A DNA stretch of 50,966 nt from Pseudomonadota bacterium (GCA_023433775.1 JAEYTY010000134.1:1-50966), one strand, 5' to 3'. Shown: positions 18,069-25,909, numbered from the stretch's first letter. Numbers and translations are program-made. The notes: generated from the letters alone by a model not told the origin.

Positions 18069-18301
18069 CACATGGCCTCGCGGGGCTGGGCGCAGTCCTT
18101 GTCGCCGGTCTCTGTCCTTTCATCCAGGCAATCGCACTGGTTTTGGAAGCGCGCGATGTCGTCCTCTGTCAGCTTGTCGCCCGAGATCAGCAGGTCGAGC
18201 TGGGAGCGGCAGAGCTGGGCCTCGACGGACGGCGCTGGCGTCATTTGCGCCGAGGCGGGGGAGGAGAGGAGGGTGAGGAGGAGGATAAGAGCGCTGCGCA
18301 T
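18068..18301 (-). CDS. Small exported cysteine-containing protein, 77 aa
   Basis: The N terminus MRSALILLLTLLSSPASAQ is a signal peptide, probably cut after ASA. The remaining 58 residues are polar with four cysteines (QLCRSQLDL, NQCDCLDE, KDCAQP), which would favour a disulfide-locked periplasmic peptide. No family recognised. It is the first gene of a two-gene unit with the 119-aa exported protein, joined by a TGATG overlap. A pyrimidine-rich region precedes ATG 18301 and no strong ribosome binding site is seen. Confidence 0.65.
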   Translation of the reverse strand: MRSALILLLTLLSSPASAQMTPAPSVEAQLCRSQLDLLISGDKLTEDDIARFQNQCDCLDERTETGDKDCAQPREAM

Positions 18302-18446
18302 GGGAGGTCCGGGGCAGGGATGCGCTGGGTGTGATAGGGGAATGCGGTGTTTGCGTGGCGGGGTGGGCTTCTACCTGCTTGTTCTCGCCAACAAGGCGCC
18401 GATGTGTCTATTTGGATGGTAACGCATACTGCTTGGATCAGTCTTT

Positions 18447-19208
18447 ATGAATATCTTCGACGTATTCACCACCGAAGAGTTGGATGAGCTTCCCGAGGAT
18501 GGCCGCATCGCGTTCATCCAACTGACCCGGAAGGCTCAAGCGGTTCTGGATGAGCGAGTAAGTAGGATCAACGAGGAGAGTGAAGAAGGATGGCGCTTAA
18601 TAATGGCGGAGCGGCTGGACTTCATGAATCTTGTCGTCGCTGCTGGTCGCAGACTAGAAGTCGATGTCTTTGTGAATTACGAAGTGCCATCCGATTCTCG
18701 TTGGGATCAAGACAACTATAACCAGTTCAAGAGAGACTTGGATCACTACCTTACCCAGATGGCGCTAGACAACTCAATACGCGGAAAAAAGGACGGTATC
18801 GAGCTTCCTGCCAAATCGAAGGATAGAATAAGGCAGCATATTCATGCGTTGAAGCGCATTATCGATCAGTCAGGTATAGACGAAGATAGGAAGATTTCCC
18901 TTCTCGACAAGCTTGAACGATTTGAGAAGGAGCTTGAAAAAAGACGCATTCCGTTGAGCGCCGTGGGCCTGTTGGCCATAACGCTTCTTAGCGCGCCCGG
19001 CGGGATGTCTCAGTCATACGATCTCGCCAACAAGCTAATTACGAATATCTTCCAAGAGGTGCATGAAGCGAAAGTAGCGGAGGACACGAAGCGCCAATTG
19101 CCCTCGACTGCTGAACCAGCAAAAATTGCGCCGCCACGGAAGCCAAGCGAAAAGCCCGTCGAACCGGCCTTTTCGCGCCGTGGTATGGATGACGACATTC
19201 CATTCTAG
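18447..19208 (+). CDS. Accessory protein with SSB-like C-terminal tip (MDDDIPF), 253 aa
   Basis: Function unknown. Residues 1-110 look globular and acidic (MNIFDVFTTEELDELPED). About 130-175 is a charged helical stretch, likely coiled coil (KSKDRIRQHIHALKRIID, DKLERFEKELEKRR). About 175-210 is more hydrophobic (SAVGLLAITLLSAPGGM), perhaps membrane-associated. A Pro/Lys-rich linker then leads to the last seven residues MDDDIPF. That ending equals the acidic tip of bacterial single-stranded DNA-binding protein, which docks repair and replication enzymes. Codon use here is visibly less GC-rich than in neighbours (many AAT, AAA, ATA codons), a sign of transfer. It heads a small accessory island with a broken HTH gene and a MITE-like repeat. 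Confidence 0.75.
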   Translation: MNIFDVFTTEELDELPEDGRIAFIQLTRKAQAVLDERVSRINEESEEGWRLIMAERLDFMNLVVAAGRRLEVDVFVNYEVPSDSRWDQDNYNQFKRDLDHYLTQMALDNSIRGKKDGIELPAKSKDRIRQHIHALKRIIDQSGIDEDRKISLLDKLERFEKELEKRRIPLSAVGLLAITLLSAPGGMSQSYDLANKLITNIFQEVHEAKVAEDTKRQLPSTAEPAKIAPPRKPSEKPVEPAFSRRGMDDDIPF

Positions 19209-19235
19209 TCCGCAACACTCTCGCCGGAGCAAGGC

Positions 19236-19427
19236 ATGAGCAAGTTTGGCAAGGACCTGATCGAGGCGATGAGCGAAACGCTGGCGCATGTCGAGGGCGC
19301 GGCGACGGGCGTGGCCGAGCATCGGATTGATCTTGAAGCTATTGATCCCTGCGCAATCCGCAAGTCGTTGGACCTGGCGCAGGATCAGATGGCACCTGCA
19401 ACGCCCCGGCAAGGGGCGAAGAAGTAA
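19236..19427 (+). pseudogene. Truncated HTH regulator/antitoxin-like gene, 63 codons
   Basis: The first 50 residues (MSKFGKDLIEAMSETLAHVEG, later AIRKSLDLAQDQMA) match the start of short XRE-type regulators, which normally continue through a complete helix-turn-helix of about 45 more residues. Here the sequence ends PATPRQGAKK just where the second helix should begin. The family carries antitoxin-like autoregulators. The break lies 24 bp before a MITE-like inverted repeat, so loss of the 3' end may be linked to an insertion or deletion there. ATG 19236 is 27 bp downstream of the accessory gene. The short product could still be made, but DNA binding is unlikely. Confidence 0.6.
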
Positions 19428-19451
19428 CTACTGGTTTGTCGAGCTCGTGGC

Positions 19452-19684
19452 TCACCCCCTCCTAGCTACGCTAAGGCCTTCGGCCAAGCTTCGCTTGCCT
19501 CCCCCATCAAAAGGGGGAGGTGGGCGCCGGTGGTTGTGGTCATGTCAGGGCAGGACACTGATGCTGTTTGTTGGCTTGGTCATGTGGCACAATTCTCCCA
19601 ACAAACTCGATGCGACACCTCCCCCTAGATGGGGGAGGCAAGCGGAGCTTGGCCGTCAGGCCTAGCGCAGCTCGGAGGGGGTGA
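19452..19684. repeat. MITE-like element with about 70-bp inverted repeats
   Basis: The left arm (19452-19524) and right arm (19616-19684) are imperfect inverted copies, both ending in TCACCCCCTCC and sharing GCTTGCCTCCCCC; roughly six of seven positions match by eye. Each arm contains a smaller stem of CCTCCCCC against GGGGGAGG. The interior of about 90 bp has no coding potential. No transposase is present, so this would be a non-autonomous mobile or palindromic intergenic repeat of a kind frequent in alphaproteobacteria. It sits at the broken end of the HTH gene. No target-site duplication was confirmed. Confidence 0.7.
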
Positions 19685-19770
19685 CGGCGCGCTGTTTCAC
19701 TCAATGGATCCACCGCAACTTATCCAACTTATCCCCGGTCCAAAAGCCTCAGGCATACTGCCCTCATCAA

Positions 19771-19842
19771 CCGGGCAGAGGTGGAGTTGTAACGATCAAC
19801 TGCCCGGTGACAGTCGGGAGGCCCCTGAATCGTTACGGGGGC
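19771..19842. other. Structured noncoding segment with possible kissing loops
   Basis: Hairpin 1: CCGGGC (19771-19776)/GCCCGG (19802-19807) extended by AGTTG (19785-19789)/CAACT (19797-19801), loop TAACGAT. Hairpin 2: GCCCC (19821-19825)/GGGGC (19838-19842), its loop containing ATCGTTA (19829-19835). The two loops are exactly complementary over 7 nt. The fold works on either strand and no ORF here is convincing. It might be an RNA gene, a leader remnant or part of the mobile island. Confidence 0.35.
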
Positions 19843-19907
19843 TGTGTCCGGGGATGGGTTCGCGGCAGTAATGTCCCCCTAGGAAACCCCCTGCAAGCAT
19901 TCCCGGC

Positions 19908-19964
19908 GCTCCGAGACGTCTTGCGTCTCATTTTTAAATTTCGAGACAAAAGGCGTCTCGGAGC
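19908..19964. repeat. Long imperfect inverted repeat (57 bp)
   Basis: An 11-bp perfect outer stem GCTCCGAGACG/CGTCTCGGAGC, continued inward by an imperfect stem (CTTGCGTCTC against GAGACAAAAG), closes on an A/T-rich loop. It lies in the 373-bp stretch between the MITE-like repeat and the DUF2200 gene. The following bases also show AAAACC-GGG-GGTTTT (about 19980-19996). Role unknown; no T-run typical of a terminator directly follows. Confidence 0.5.
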
Positions 19965-20057
19965 ACCATCGACTAAAGCAAAACCGGGGGTTTTCCGACC
20001 GCTCGGCGAGGAGGCTTGCCCAATCCGACATGAACTATGTTCAAAGCCGTTTTACAC

Positions 20058-20426
20058 TTAGCCCGCTGGCTGCCGCAGGATCTTTTCCATCTTTTTGCCG
20101 GCAGCGACTTCGTCGACGAGTTTGTCGAGATAGCGGATTTCGCGCATCAGGGGTTCTTCGATCTCTTCGATCTGGACGCCGCAGATTTTGCCTTTGATGA
20201 GGGCGCGGTTGGGGTTGAGGCGCGGCGCTTTGGCGAAGAAGTCTTCGAAACTGGTGAGGTTTTCGAGTTCGTGCGCGAGGGAGGCGGGGTCGTGGCCGGT
20301 GAGCCAGCAGGTGACCTGATCCACCTCTTCCTTCGTGTGGCCCTTGCGCTCCGCCTTGGCGACATAGTGACGGTAAACGCTGGCGACGCTCATGGCGTAG
20401 ATGCGGTGGTTGGCGTCGGATTTCAT
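20058..20426 (-). CDS. DUF2200-family protein
   Basis: A 122-aa protein matching the DUF2200 pattern: NHRIYAMSVASVYRHYVAKAERKGHTKEEVDQVTCWLTG followed by LENLTSFEDFFAKAPRLNPNR and ICGVQIEEIEEPLMREIRYLDKLVDEVAAGK. The family is common in soil bacteria and has no established function. ATG 20426 (MKSDANHRIY) is selected over the longer open frame because GAGGG precedes it and families start near here. It is convergent with the island and ends about 90 bp from the long inverted repeat. Confidence 0.88.
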   Translation of the reverse strand: MKSDANHRIYAMSVASVYRHYVAKAERKGHTKEEVDQVTCWLTGHDPASLAHELENLTSFEDFFAKAPRLNPNRALIKGKICGVQIEEIEEPLMREIRYLDKLVDEVAAGKKMEKILRQPAG

Positions 20427-20491
20427 GCGGATTGCCCTCAAGCCAGGGGTGCGGTTCTGGCGGGCGAGACTAGCATGGACCGCGCGCAGTG

Positions 20492-20863
20492 TCAGGCCGC
20501 GCGTGCCGTTTGCTGGCTTTTGAGCGCCGCGATGATCTGGCGCGCGGAGCATGGTTTGGGGATGAAGACGGCGCCTTGTGGCAGATCGGCCGGACCGGGG
20601 CGGACGCCGCCGGACATGACGACGATGGGCAGGCCGGGGCGGAGAAGAGCCGCTTCACGCGCCAGTTGCAGGCCGGAAACGGGCCCGGGCAGCTCGATAT
20701 CGGTGACGAGGGCATCGACCGGCGACTTGAGCAGGGTGGCAGCGGCGCCTTCGGTGGTCGAGAGGGGGAGAGACTCGATGCCGCAATCGGCAAGAGAGTC
20801 GATGAGGTCGAGAAGGATGAGCATTTCATCTTCGACAACCAGAACGCGGGCCAGGTCCGTCAT
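20492..20863 (-). CDS. Single-domain response regulator (receiver only)
   Basis: A 123-aa CheY-like receiver with no output domain. The acidic pair E11/D12 in LVVEDEM, the phospho-acceptor D55 in LVTDIELPG, the switch Ser in VVMSGG and the Lys in FIPKPCS are all present. Such proteins relay phosphate from a histidine kinase to other partners; no kinase is adjacent, so its pathway is unknown. ATG 20863 is picked because GAGGAG stands at good spacing, whereas the upstream in-frame codon lacks one. It is followed after 65 bp by DUF2200 on the same strand. Confidence 0.92.
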   Translation of the reverse strand: MTDLARVLVVEDEMLILLDLIDSLADCGIESLPLSTTEGAAATLLKSPVDALVTDIELPGPVSGLQLAREAALLRPGLPIVVMSGGVRPGPADLPQGAVFIPKPCSARQIIAALKSQQTARAA

Positions 20864-20994
20864 ATCCGTTCTCCTCATTGCATGGGAGAGACAAGCCGCG
20901 AAGGGGGAGGAAGTTTCCGCAGGGAAGGGAAAGCTGGCGGATATGGTTAGCGGTTAATTAAAATTGTCGCTATCGGGACGCTAGGCGAAGAAAA

Positions 20995-21014
20995 GCCCGG
21001 CATCGCTGCCGGGC
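20995..21014 (-). terminator. Rho-independent terminator after csbD
   Basis: Perfect 8-bp stem GCCCGGCA/TGCCGGGC with a 4-nt loop. On the minus strand it is followed by TTTTCTTCG, 17 bp past the CsbD stop. Confidence 0.85.
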
Positions 21015-21030
21015 CCTTTGGGGTCAGAGC

Positions 21031-21234
21031 TTACCAGCGCTGACGGCCGTACCAGTCATCGACGTCCTTGCGGACTTCGTCCTTGGCCTTGCCGTAGCGT
21101 TCCTGGATTTTGCCTTCCAGCTGCTCGCGGTTGCCGTTGATCTGGGCGATGTCATCGTCAGTGAGCTTGCCCCACTGTTCCTTGACCTTGCCCGTCATCT
21201 GCTTCCAGCTGCCTTCGACACGATTCCAGTCCAT
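21031..21234 (-). CDS. CsbD/YjbJ-family stress protein
   Basis: A 67-aa hydrophilic, helix-rich protein starting MDWNRVEGSWKQMTGKVKEQWGKLTDDD and ending EVRKDVDDWYGRQRW, the CsbD family layout. Members accumulate under general, osmotic or stationary-phase stress; the molecular role is not settled. ATG 21234 is preceded by AGAGGAGATCC, a strong ribosome binding site. Own terminator downstream, so a monocistronic unit. Abundant small stress proteins of this type are often targets of anti-SD sRNAs; whether this holds here is unknown. Confidence 0.95.
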   Translation of the reverse strand: MDWNRVEGSWKQMTGKVKEQWGKLTDDDIAQINGNREQLEGKIQERYGKAKDEVRKDVDDWYGRQRW

Positions 21235-21308
21235 GATGGATCTCCTCTTTGATGAGTATGGGAGATAAACGTGCGAGAGCGCGCCGCGTTCCGTATCGGG
21301 TGTTGCAA

Positions 21309-22418
21309 TCAGCCGAGATCGGCCTGCCACAGACCGACGCGGAGACCGCCATGGAGGACGGTGGGTTCGGTGAGGGTGAGATTGAGGCCGGTGGCGCGGG
21401 CGAGATCGCGGTCGGAGGTGACGAGGCCGAGGCGCCAGCCCGAGAAGCGGGTCTTGAGGACCGTGCCCAGCGTGCGATGCAGCGCCATCAGCGGGGCCTT
21501 GTTGCCCAGCCGCGTGCCATAGGGCGGGTTGATGATGACGAGACCAGGCGGACCTTCGGGCGGGGTGAGATCGTCGATGGATTGCTGCTCGAAGCGGGTG
21601 AGGGAAGCGACGCCGGCACGGGTGGCATTTTCATGGCTCATGCGGATGGCGCCGGCGTCACGATCTGAGCCGTGGAAGAGGACAGACGGCGCGTTGAGCG
21701 CGGGCGGTTGGCGCAGGGTGGCCCAAGCGGCGGGGTCGAAGCCGGGGAGGTGTTCGAAGGCGAAGCTGCGGGCGCGGCCCGGCTGAAGGCCGAGCGCGAT
21801 TTCGGCGGCTTCGATGACAAAGGTGCCGGAGCCGCACATGGGGTCGAGAATGGGCTCGGCGCCTGTATAGCCGCATTGGCGCAGGAACATGGCCGCCATG
21901 GTTTCGCGCATGGGGGCCGTGTTGACCGCTTCCTTGAAGCCGCGCTTGTGGAGGGAGGCGCCGGAGGTATCGAGGCTGATGGTGACGAGATCATCCTCGA
22001 TGCGGACCATAACGCGGAGGGTTGCGTCTTCGGCGATCGGGGCGCCGACGGTTTTGGTGATGGCGCGGGCAACACGCTGTGCGGCGGCGCCGGCGTGATA
22101 GATGCGCGACCGGCGGCAGGAGGCTTCGACATGTACCGGCACATCGGGGCGGAGGATGGCGGCCCAATCGAGCTTGCTGGCGCGCTTGTCGAGCTGGACC
22201 AGATGCATGGCGCGGAAGGAGGCGACGCGGGCGAGAACGCGCGTGGCGCCGCGCAGGACGAGATTGGCGCGCCAGACGTCGGGCCAGGTGCCCGAAAAGG
22301 TGACGCCGCCATCGGTGACTTTGGCGGCAGAGAAACCTGCGACGCGGGCTTCGTCGCAAAGCGGGGCTTCGAGGCCGGGGGTGGCGACGAGATAGATGTC
22401 AAAAGGCGCGGTGCTCAT
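21309..22418 (-). CDS. THUMP-domain class I RNA methyltransferase (RlmL N-terminal type)
   Basis: A 369-aa protein. The N-terminal THUMP region (about 50-160) binds RNA and the C-terminal Rossmann domain methylates it. The SAM motif LDPMCGSGTFVIEAAEIA lies near 190-207 and the N-methyltransferase motif NPPYGTR near 297-303. This matches the first half of E. coli RlmL/YcbY (23S rRNA m2G2445) and the family of RlmL-like or YpsC proteins; the target base here is not proven. The start ATG 22418 (MSTAPFDIYLVATPGLE) fits family starts although the ribosome binding site is weak. Divergent from yghU. Confidence 0.92.
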   Translation of the reverse strand: MSTAPFDIYLVATPGLEAPLCDEARVAGFSAAKVTDGGVTFSGTWPDVWRANLVLRGATRVLARVASFRAMHLVQLDKRASKLDWAAILRPDVPVHVEASCRRSRIYHAGAAAQRVARAITKTVGAPIAEDATLRVMVRIEDDLVTISLDTSGASLHKRGFKEAVNTAPMRETMAAMFLRQCGYTGAEPILDPMCGSGTFVIEAAEIALGLQPGRARSFAFEHLPGFDPAAWATLRQPPALNAPSVLFHGSDRDAGAIRMSHENATRAGVASLTRFEQQSIDDLTPPEGPPGLVIINPPYGTRLGNKAPLMALHRTLGTVLKTRFSGWRLGLVTSDRDLARATGLNLTLTEPTVLHGGLRVGLWQADLG

Positions 22419-22555
22419 GGCGGAGGCTTAGCCGGGCGCGCCTGCGCTAGCAAGTTCTGCGCATTGAGGGTTACGCGCGGCGAAGTCCGTGCTTATATCG
22501 GCACAAGGCGATGAATCGCGCGCCAGAGAACAAATGATAATCGGAGAGCCTCACT

Positions 22556-23422
22556 ATGACCGAATATGTGCCACCCAAGGTCTGGACCTGGGACAAGGAT
22601 AATGGCGGGGCTTTCGCCAGCACGAACCGGCCAATTGCCGGGGCAACGCATGAGAAGGAATTGCCGCGCGGCGAGCATCCCTTGCAGTTGCATTCGCTGG
22701 CGACGCCGAACGGGCAGAAGGTCACCATCATGCTCGAAGAGCTGCTGGCGGCCGGGCATGACGCCGAATATGACGCCTACCTCATCAATATCGGCAAGGG
22801 CGACCAGTTCGGGTCGGGCTTTGTGGCCATCAATCCGAATTCCAAAATTCCGGCGATGATGGATTATGGTCCGAAGGAACCTATCCGGCTGTTTGAAAGC
22901 GGATCGATGTTGGTCTATCTGGCCGACAAATTTGGTGCCTTCCTCAGCAAGGATGTGGCCAAGAGAGCCGAGACGATGAACTGGCTGTTCTGGCAGATGG
23001 GCAGCGCGCCCTTCGTGGGAGGCGGGTTTGGGCACTTCTACGCCTACGCGCCCGAGAAGCTGGAATATCCGATCAATCGCTATGCGATGGAAACCAAGCG
23101 GCAGCTCGACGTGCTGGACCGGCAATTAGCGGAACATGAATTCGTGGCAGGATCGGAATACACCATCGCCGACATGGCGATTTTCCCCTGGTATGGCGGG
23201 ATGGTTCTGGGCCGGGCCTATAATGCCGGCGAGTTTCTCGACGTCACCAGCTACAAGAACCTGACGCGCTGGGCCAAGCAGATCGATGCGCGCGAACCGG
23301 TGAAACGCGGACGCTGCGTCAATGCCGCCGGTGGACCGGAGGATGAGCATCTGCACGAGCGGCATTCGGCGGCGGATATCGACAAAGTGCTGAAGATCCG
23401 CAAAGAACGCGGCACGGTTTAA
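22556..23422 (+). CDS. yghU: Glutathione-dependent disulfide-bond oxidoreductase YghU
   Basis: A 288-aa glutathione-transferase-fold protein. YghU reduces disulfides such as 2-hydroxyethyl disulfide and organic peroxides with glutathione. The family-specific N terminus YVPPKVWTWDKDNGGAFASTNRP is present, followed by a thioredoxin-like domain with NPNSKIPAM and ESGSMLVYLADKF (glutathione contacts) and a helical C domain with YTIADMAIFPWYG. Length equals that of the E. coli protein. ATG 22556 follows CGGAGAG. A terminator directly follows, so it is transcribed alone. Confidence 0.96.
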   Translation: MTEYVPPKVWTWDKDNGGAFASTNRPIAGATHEKELPRGEHPLQLHSLATPNGQKVTIMLEELLAAGHDAEYDAYLINIGKGDQFGSGFVAINPNSKIPAMMDYGPKEPIRLFESGSMLVYLADKFGAFLSKDVAKRAETMNWLFWQMGSAPFVGGGFGHFYAYAPEKLEYPINRYAMETKRQLDVLDRQLAEHEFVAGSEYTIADMAIFPWYGGMVLGRAYNAGEFLDVTSYKNLTRWAKQIDAREPVKRGRCVNAAGGPEDEHLHERHSAADIDKVLKIRKERGTV

Positions 23423-23430
23423 GGAAAAAG

Positions 23431-23453
23431 TCCCCGCGAAAGCGGGGATTTTT
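23431..23453 (+). terminator. Rho-independent terminator after yghU
   Basis: TCCCCGC-GAAA-GCGGGGA followed by TTTTT. A 7-bp GC stem with a GNRA tetraloop, 8 bp past the yghU stop. Confidence 0.92.
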
Positions 23454-23518
23454 GTTCCTGCTCGTCGAAATTTACGGGTCTCATTCGTCGTATGATCAGG
23501 ACATGATTGGAGGACGAT

Positions 23519-23911
23519 ATGCGTTTTATGGCGCTGGTTTACTTTGAGCCCGGTTCTATGGACCATCTCACGGCGGAGGATTTTCGCCAGCTCGATGATG
23601 CCACGATCGAGCATGACCGCAGGTTGCGGGCGAGCGGGCATCTGCTGTTGGCATCGCCGCTGGCGGGGCTGGAGACGGCGCGGTCGCTGCGCGATGTTGA
23701 TGGGCAGGTGATCGCCACGGACGGGCCATATGCGGAGGCCAAGGAAGTGGTCGGCGGTTTCCTGCTGCTGGAAGCAGAAAGCATGGATGCGCTGACGCCG
23801 TTATTCCACGACGACCCGATCCTTAAATATGGGCGGATGGAAATCCGGCCGCTGGTTGTGCACACCCATAGCGAGACGGGCGAAGGCCGACCGGATCTGC
23901 TGCTGGGGTGA
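23519..23911 (+). CDS. YCII-related (DGPF-domain) protein
   Basis: A 130-aa protein of the YCII/DGPF superfamily. MRFMALVYFEPGS opens a ferredoxin-like fold and ATDGPYAEAKEVVGGFLLLEAES carries the DGPF-like motif (here DGPY). These proteins are often encoded beside ECF sigma factors, and the fold is related to muconolactone isomerase; no ECF sigma factor is found here. ATG 23519 is preceded by GGAGGA at ideal spacing, so the upstream TTG is not used. Convergent with the GH43 gene, 9 bp between stops. Confidence 0.9.
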   Translation: MRFMALVYFEPGSMDHLTAEDFRQLDDATIEHDRRLRASGHLLLASPLAGLETARSLRDVDGQVIATDGPYAEAKEVVGGFLLLEAESMDALTPLFHDDPILKYGRMEIRPLVVHTHSETGEGRPDLLLG

Positions 23912-23920
23912 GCAGACCTG

Positions 23921-25909
23921 CTAGTGCGTCACCCAGTGGAAGCGGGTGCCGTCCATGCCGTCGGGTGTGGGACCCGGACTGTCGGCGCGAATGTTGCCGT
24001 CGGGGTGGATGCGCAGGAAGCGATTGGTGGCGAGCGACATGAGGATGATTTCGCCGGTGGGCGTTTCCATCCATTGCCACTGGGTCGCCTTGCCGGTGAG
24101 GCCGCCCACCGTGACAACGCCGCCATGGGTGACGGAGAGTGGACCGTCCTTGTGGTGGAGGATGACGCGACCAAGTTCCACTGCCTCGACGCGCAAATCC
24201 ATGGGTGGGCCTGCGAGGACCGTGCCGTGATCGAAGCTGAAGCCCCAAGTGGGTGCATCGGCGCGGACCAATGTGCCGCGCTGGCCGGCGGGGATGGGTT
24301 GCATGAGGCCGCGTGGATGGGGCTCCTGAACGACGAAACTATCGAAGTCGGCATGGCCGCCTTCATTGCCCTGGCCGTTATAGGCGAAGAGGGCGTAGCG
24401 GATGCCTTGGAAGGTCTTGAGCTGGAAGATCATGATCATCTGCTCGCCCAGCGCGGTGAAATTCTTCCCGTCTGCTGACCAGGAGAAGCGCGCGGTTTCG
24501 CTGAGAAAATCGCATTCGGCGCGGAGCCAGATATTTGGGCCCGGCGCGGGGACGGAGATGGTCTTTCCGGTCTGATAGTCGAAGATCTGTATGTCAAAGC
24601 CGCTGGAGCTGTGGGCCAGGCCAATCCAGCGCCATGGCATTCCGAGGAGTGCGAGGCCGGCGAGGTCGCCTTGTTGCAGGTTTGATCCGTCAAGCCTGGT
24701 GGTGGCGGTGGAAATGGGACCGATGGCGCGCTGGGTGAGAGAATTTTTGGCGTGCCAGAAATCGGGCGCCGGGAGTGTTTTGAGGCGCAGGTGACCGGGG
24801 CGTTCGCTCAGCGTCCATTTGGTGGCGACGGGGACGTGGTTCCACTGCCAGAGCGGGTTGAGGGCGGGACCGTCGAAGGTATCGTCGCGGCTGGGCCAGG
24901 GGACCGAGATGTCGGAGAGCTTGGTGTTGGGTTTGACCCAGGTGCGTGGGGTGCGGCCGAGATTGCCGGGGAGGCCGAAATAGGGCCAGCCTTCGTGCCA
25001 GGTGATGGGCGACAGGCAGGTGAGGCGACCGAGGGAATTGTAGTCCATCATCGACCATCCCCACCACTCGCCGCCGGGCGTATCGACAATGCCGCCCTGA
25101 TGGAGATTGAGGCGGCCATTGGCGGCGGGGTTGGGCGGGACGATGTCGAAATGCGGTGAGAGGGTGAAGGGAATGCCGGCGCCCTTGATTTTGTAGCCTT
25201 CCATGAGGCCGAAATCTTCGTCGATGGAAATGGCCGGGTTGATCTCCCAAGGGCCGTTGAGGTGATCAGCGCGGGCACAGGGCATCCGCATCCTGCCGAC
25301 ATACCAGGCGCTGGTGATGAAGTATCTGCCGTCGACTTTGTAGAAGTGTGCGCCTTCGCCCATGAGGCTATCGGGCGGGGTGAGGTCGCGCTCGGTGCCG
25401 GGCAGGACGCGGTGAAGGCTTTCGTCGAGCTCGGCAATTTTCAGATTGCGATAGCCCCAGACGACGTAGGAGCGGCCATCATCATCAAAGAAGATGGTGA
25501 GGTCGTGATAATTGTAGTCGGCTTCGGAATGCGTCCATGGACCGCGCGGATCGGTGGCCGTGTAGATTTGCGTCTTCTGCTTGTTGACGTTGGAGAAGAT
25601 GTAGAAGGTGCCGTTCCTGTAGCGAATGCAGGGCGCCCAGATGCCCTGGCCATAAATCTCACCACCGTCGAGGCGAAATTCGGGGCCGAGGTCCAGCGTT
25701 TCAACCGCGTAGGAAAGCAGGGTCCAGTTCACCAGGTCGGTCGAATGCAGCACCGGCAGGCCGGGCATGGCGTGCATGGTGGTGCCAGTCATGTAGAAGT
25801 CCTCGCCGACACGGATGATGTCGGGATCTGAGAATTCCTCGTAAAAGAGGGGATTGGTGTAAGTGCCGTTGCCGTTGTCGGCGGTCCAGGTCGCGCTAGT
25901 CTTGTTCAT
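23921..25909 (-). CDS. Glycoside hydrolase family 43, beta-xylosidase-like
   Basis: A 662-aa probably cytoplasmic enzyme (no signal peptide). The N-terminal five-blade propeller (about 1-330) begins with NPLFYEEFSDPDIIRVGEDFYMTGTT, where Asp28 of SDPD is the likely general base; GIWAPCIRYRNGTFYIFSNVN and LMGEGAHFYKVDGRYFITSAWY are further GH43 segments. The middle-to-C-terminal part (about 340-560) looks like the jelly-roll domain common to GH43 xylosidases, followed by about 90 residues of extra C-terminal domain. Expected to cut xylose or arabinose side chains from imported plant oligosaccharides. No sugar transporter is adjacent. The ATG at 25909 has a weak ribosome binding site. Confidence 0.88.
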   Translation of the reverse strand: MNKTSATWTADNGNGTYTNPLFYEEFSDPDIIRVGEDFYMTGTTMHAMPGLPVLHSTDLVNWTLLSYAVETLDLGPEFRLDGGEIYGQGIWAPCIRYRNGTFYIFSNVNKQKTQIYTATDPRGPWTHSEADYNYHDLTIFFDDDGRSYVVWGYRNLKIAELDESLHRVLPGTERDLTPPDSLMGEGAHFYKVDGRYFITSAWYVGRMRMPCARADHLNGPWEINPAISIDEDFGLMEGYKIKGAGIPFTLSPHFDIVPPNPAANGRLNLHQGGIVDTPGGEWWGWSMMDYNSLGRLTCLSPITWHEGWPYFGLPGNLGRTPRTWVKPNTKLSDISVPWPSRDDTFDGPALNPLWQWNHVPVATKWTLSERPGHLRLKTLPAPDFWHAKNSLTQRAIGPISTATTRLDGSNLQQGDLAGLALLGMPWRWIGLAHSSSGFDIQIFDYQTGKTISVPAPGPNIWLRAECDFLSETARFSWSADGKNFTALGEQMIMIFQLKTFQGIRYALFAYNGQGNEGGHADFDSFVVQEPHPRGLMQPIPAGQRGTLVRADAPTWGFSFDHGTVLAGPPMDLRVEAVELGRVILHHKDGPLSVTHGGVVTVGGLTGKATQWQWMETPTGEIILMSLATNRFLRIHPDGNIRADSPGPTPDGMDGTRFHWVTH

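Noticed and set aside
19719..19739. Two DnaA-box-like TTATCC sequences near the island
   Set aside because: Only two copies, both differing from TTATCCACA, with no dnaA, repA or parAB genes nearby. Not enough to call an origin.
19681..20061. 126-codon plus-strand frame through the structured island DNA
   Set aside because: It starts within the right arm of the inverted repeat and runs through the long hairpin. No recognisable domain, and composition unlike the genes around it.
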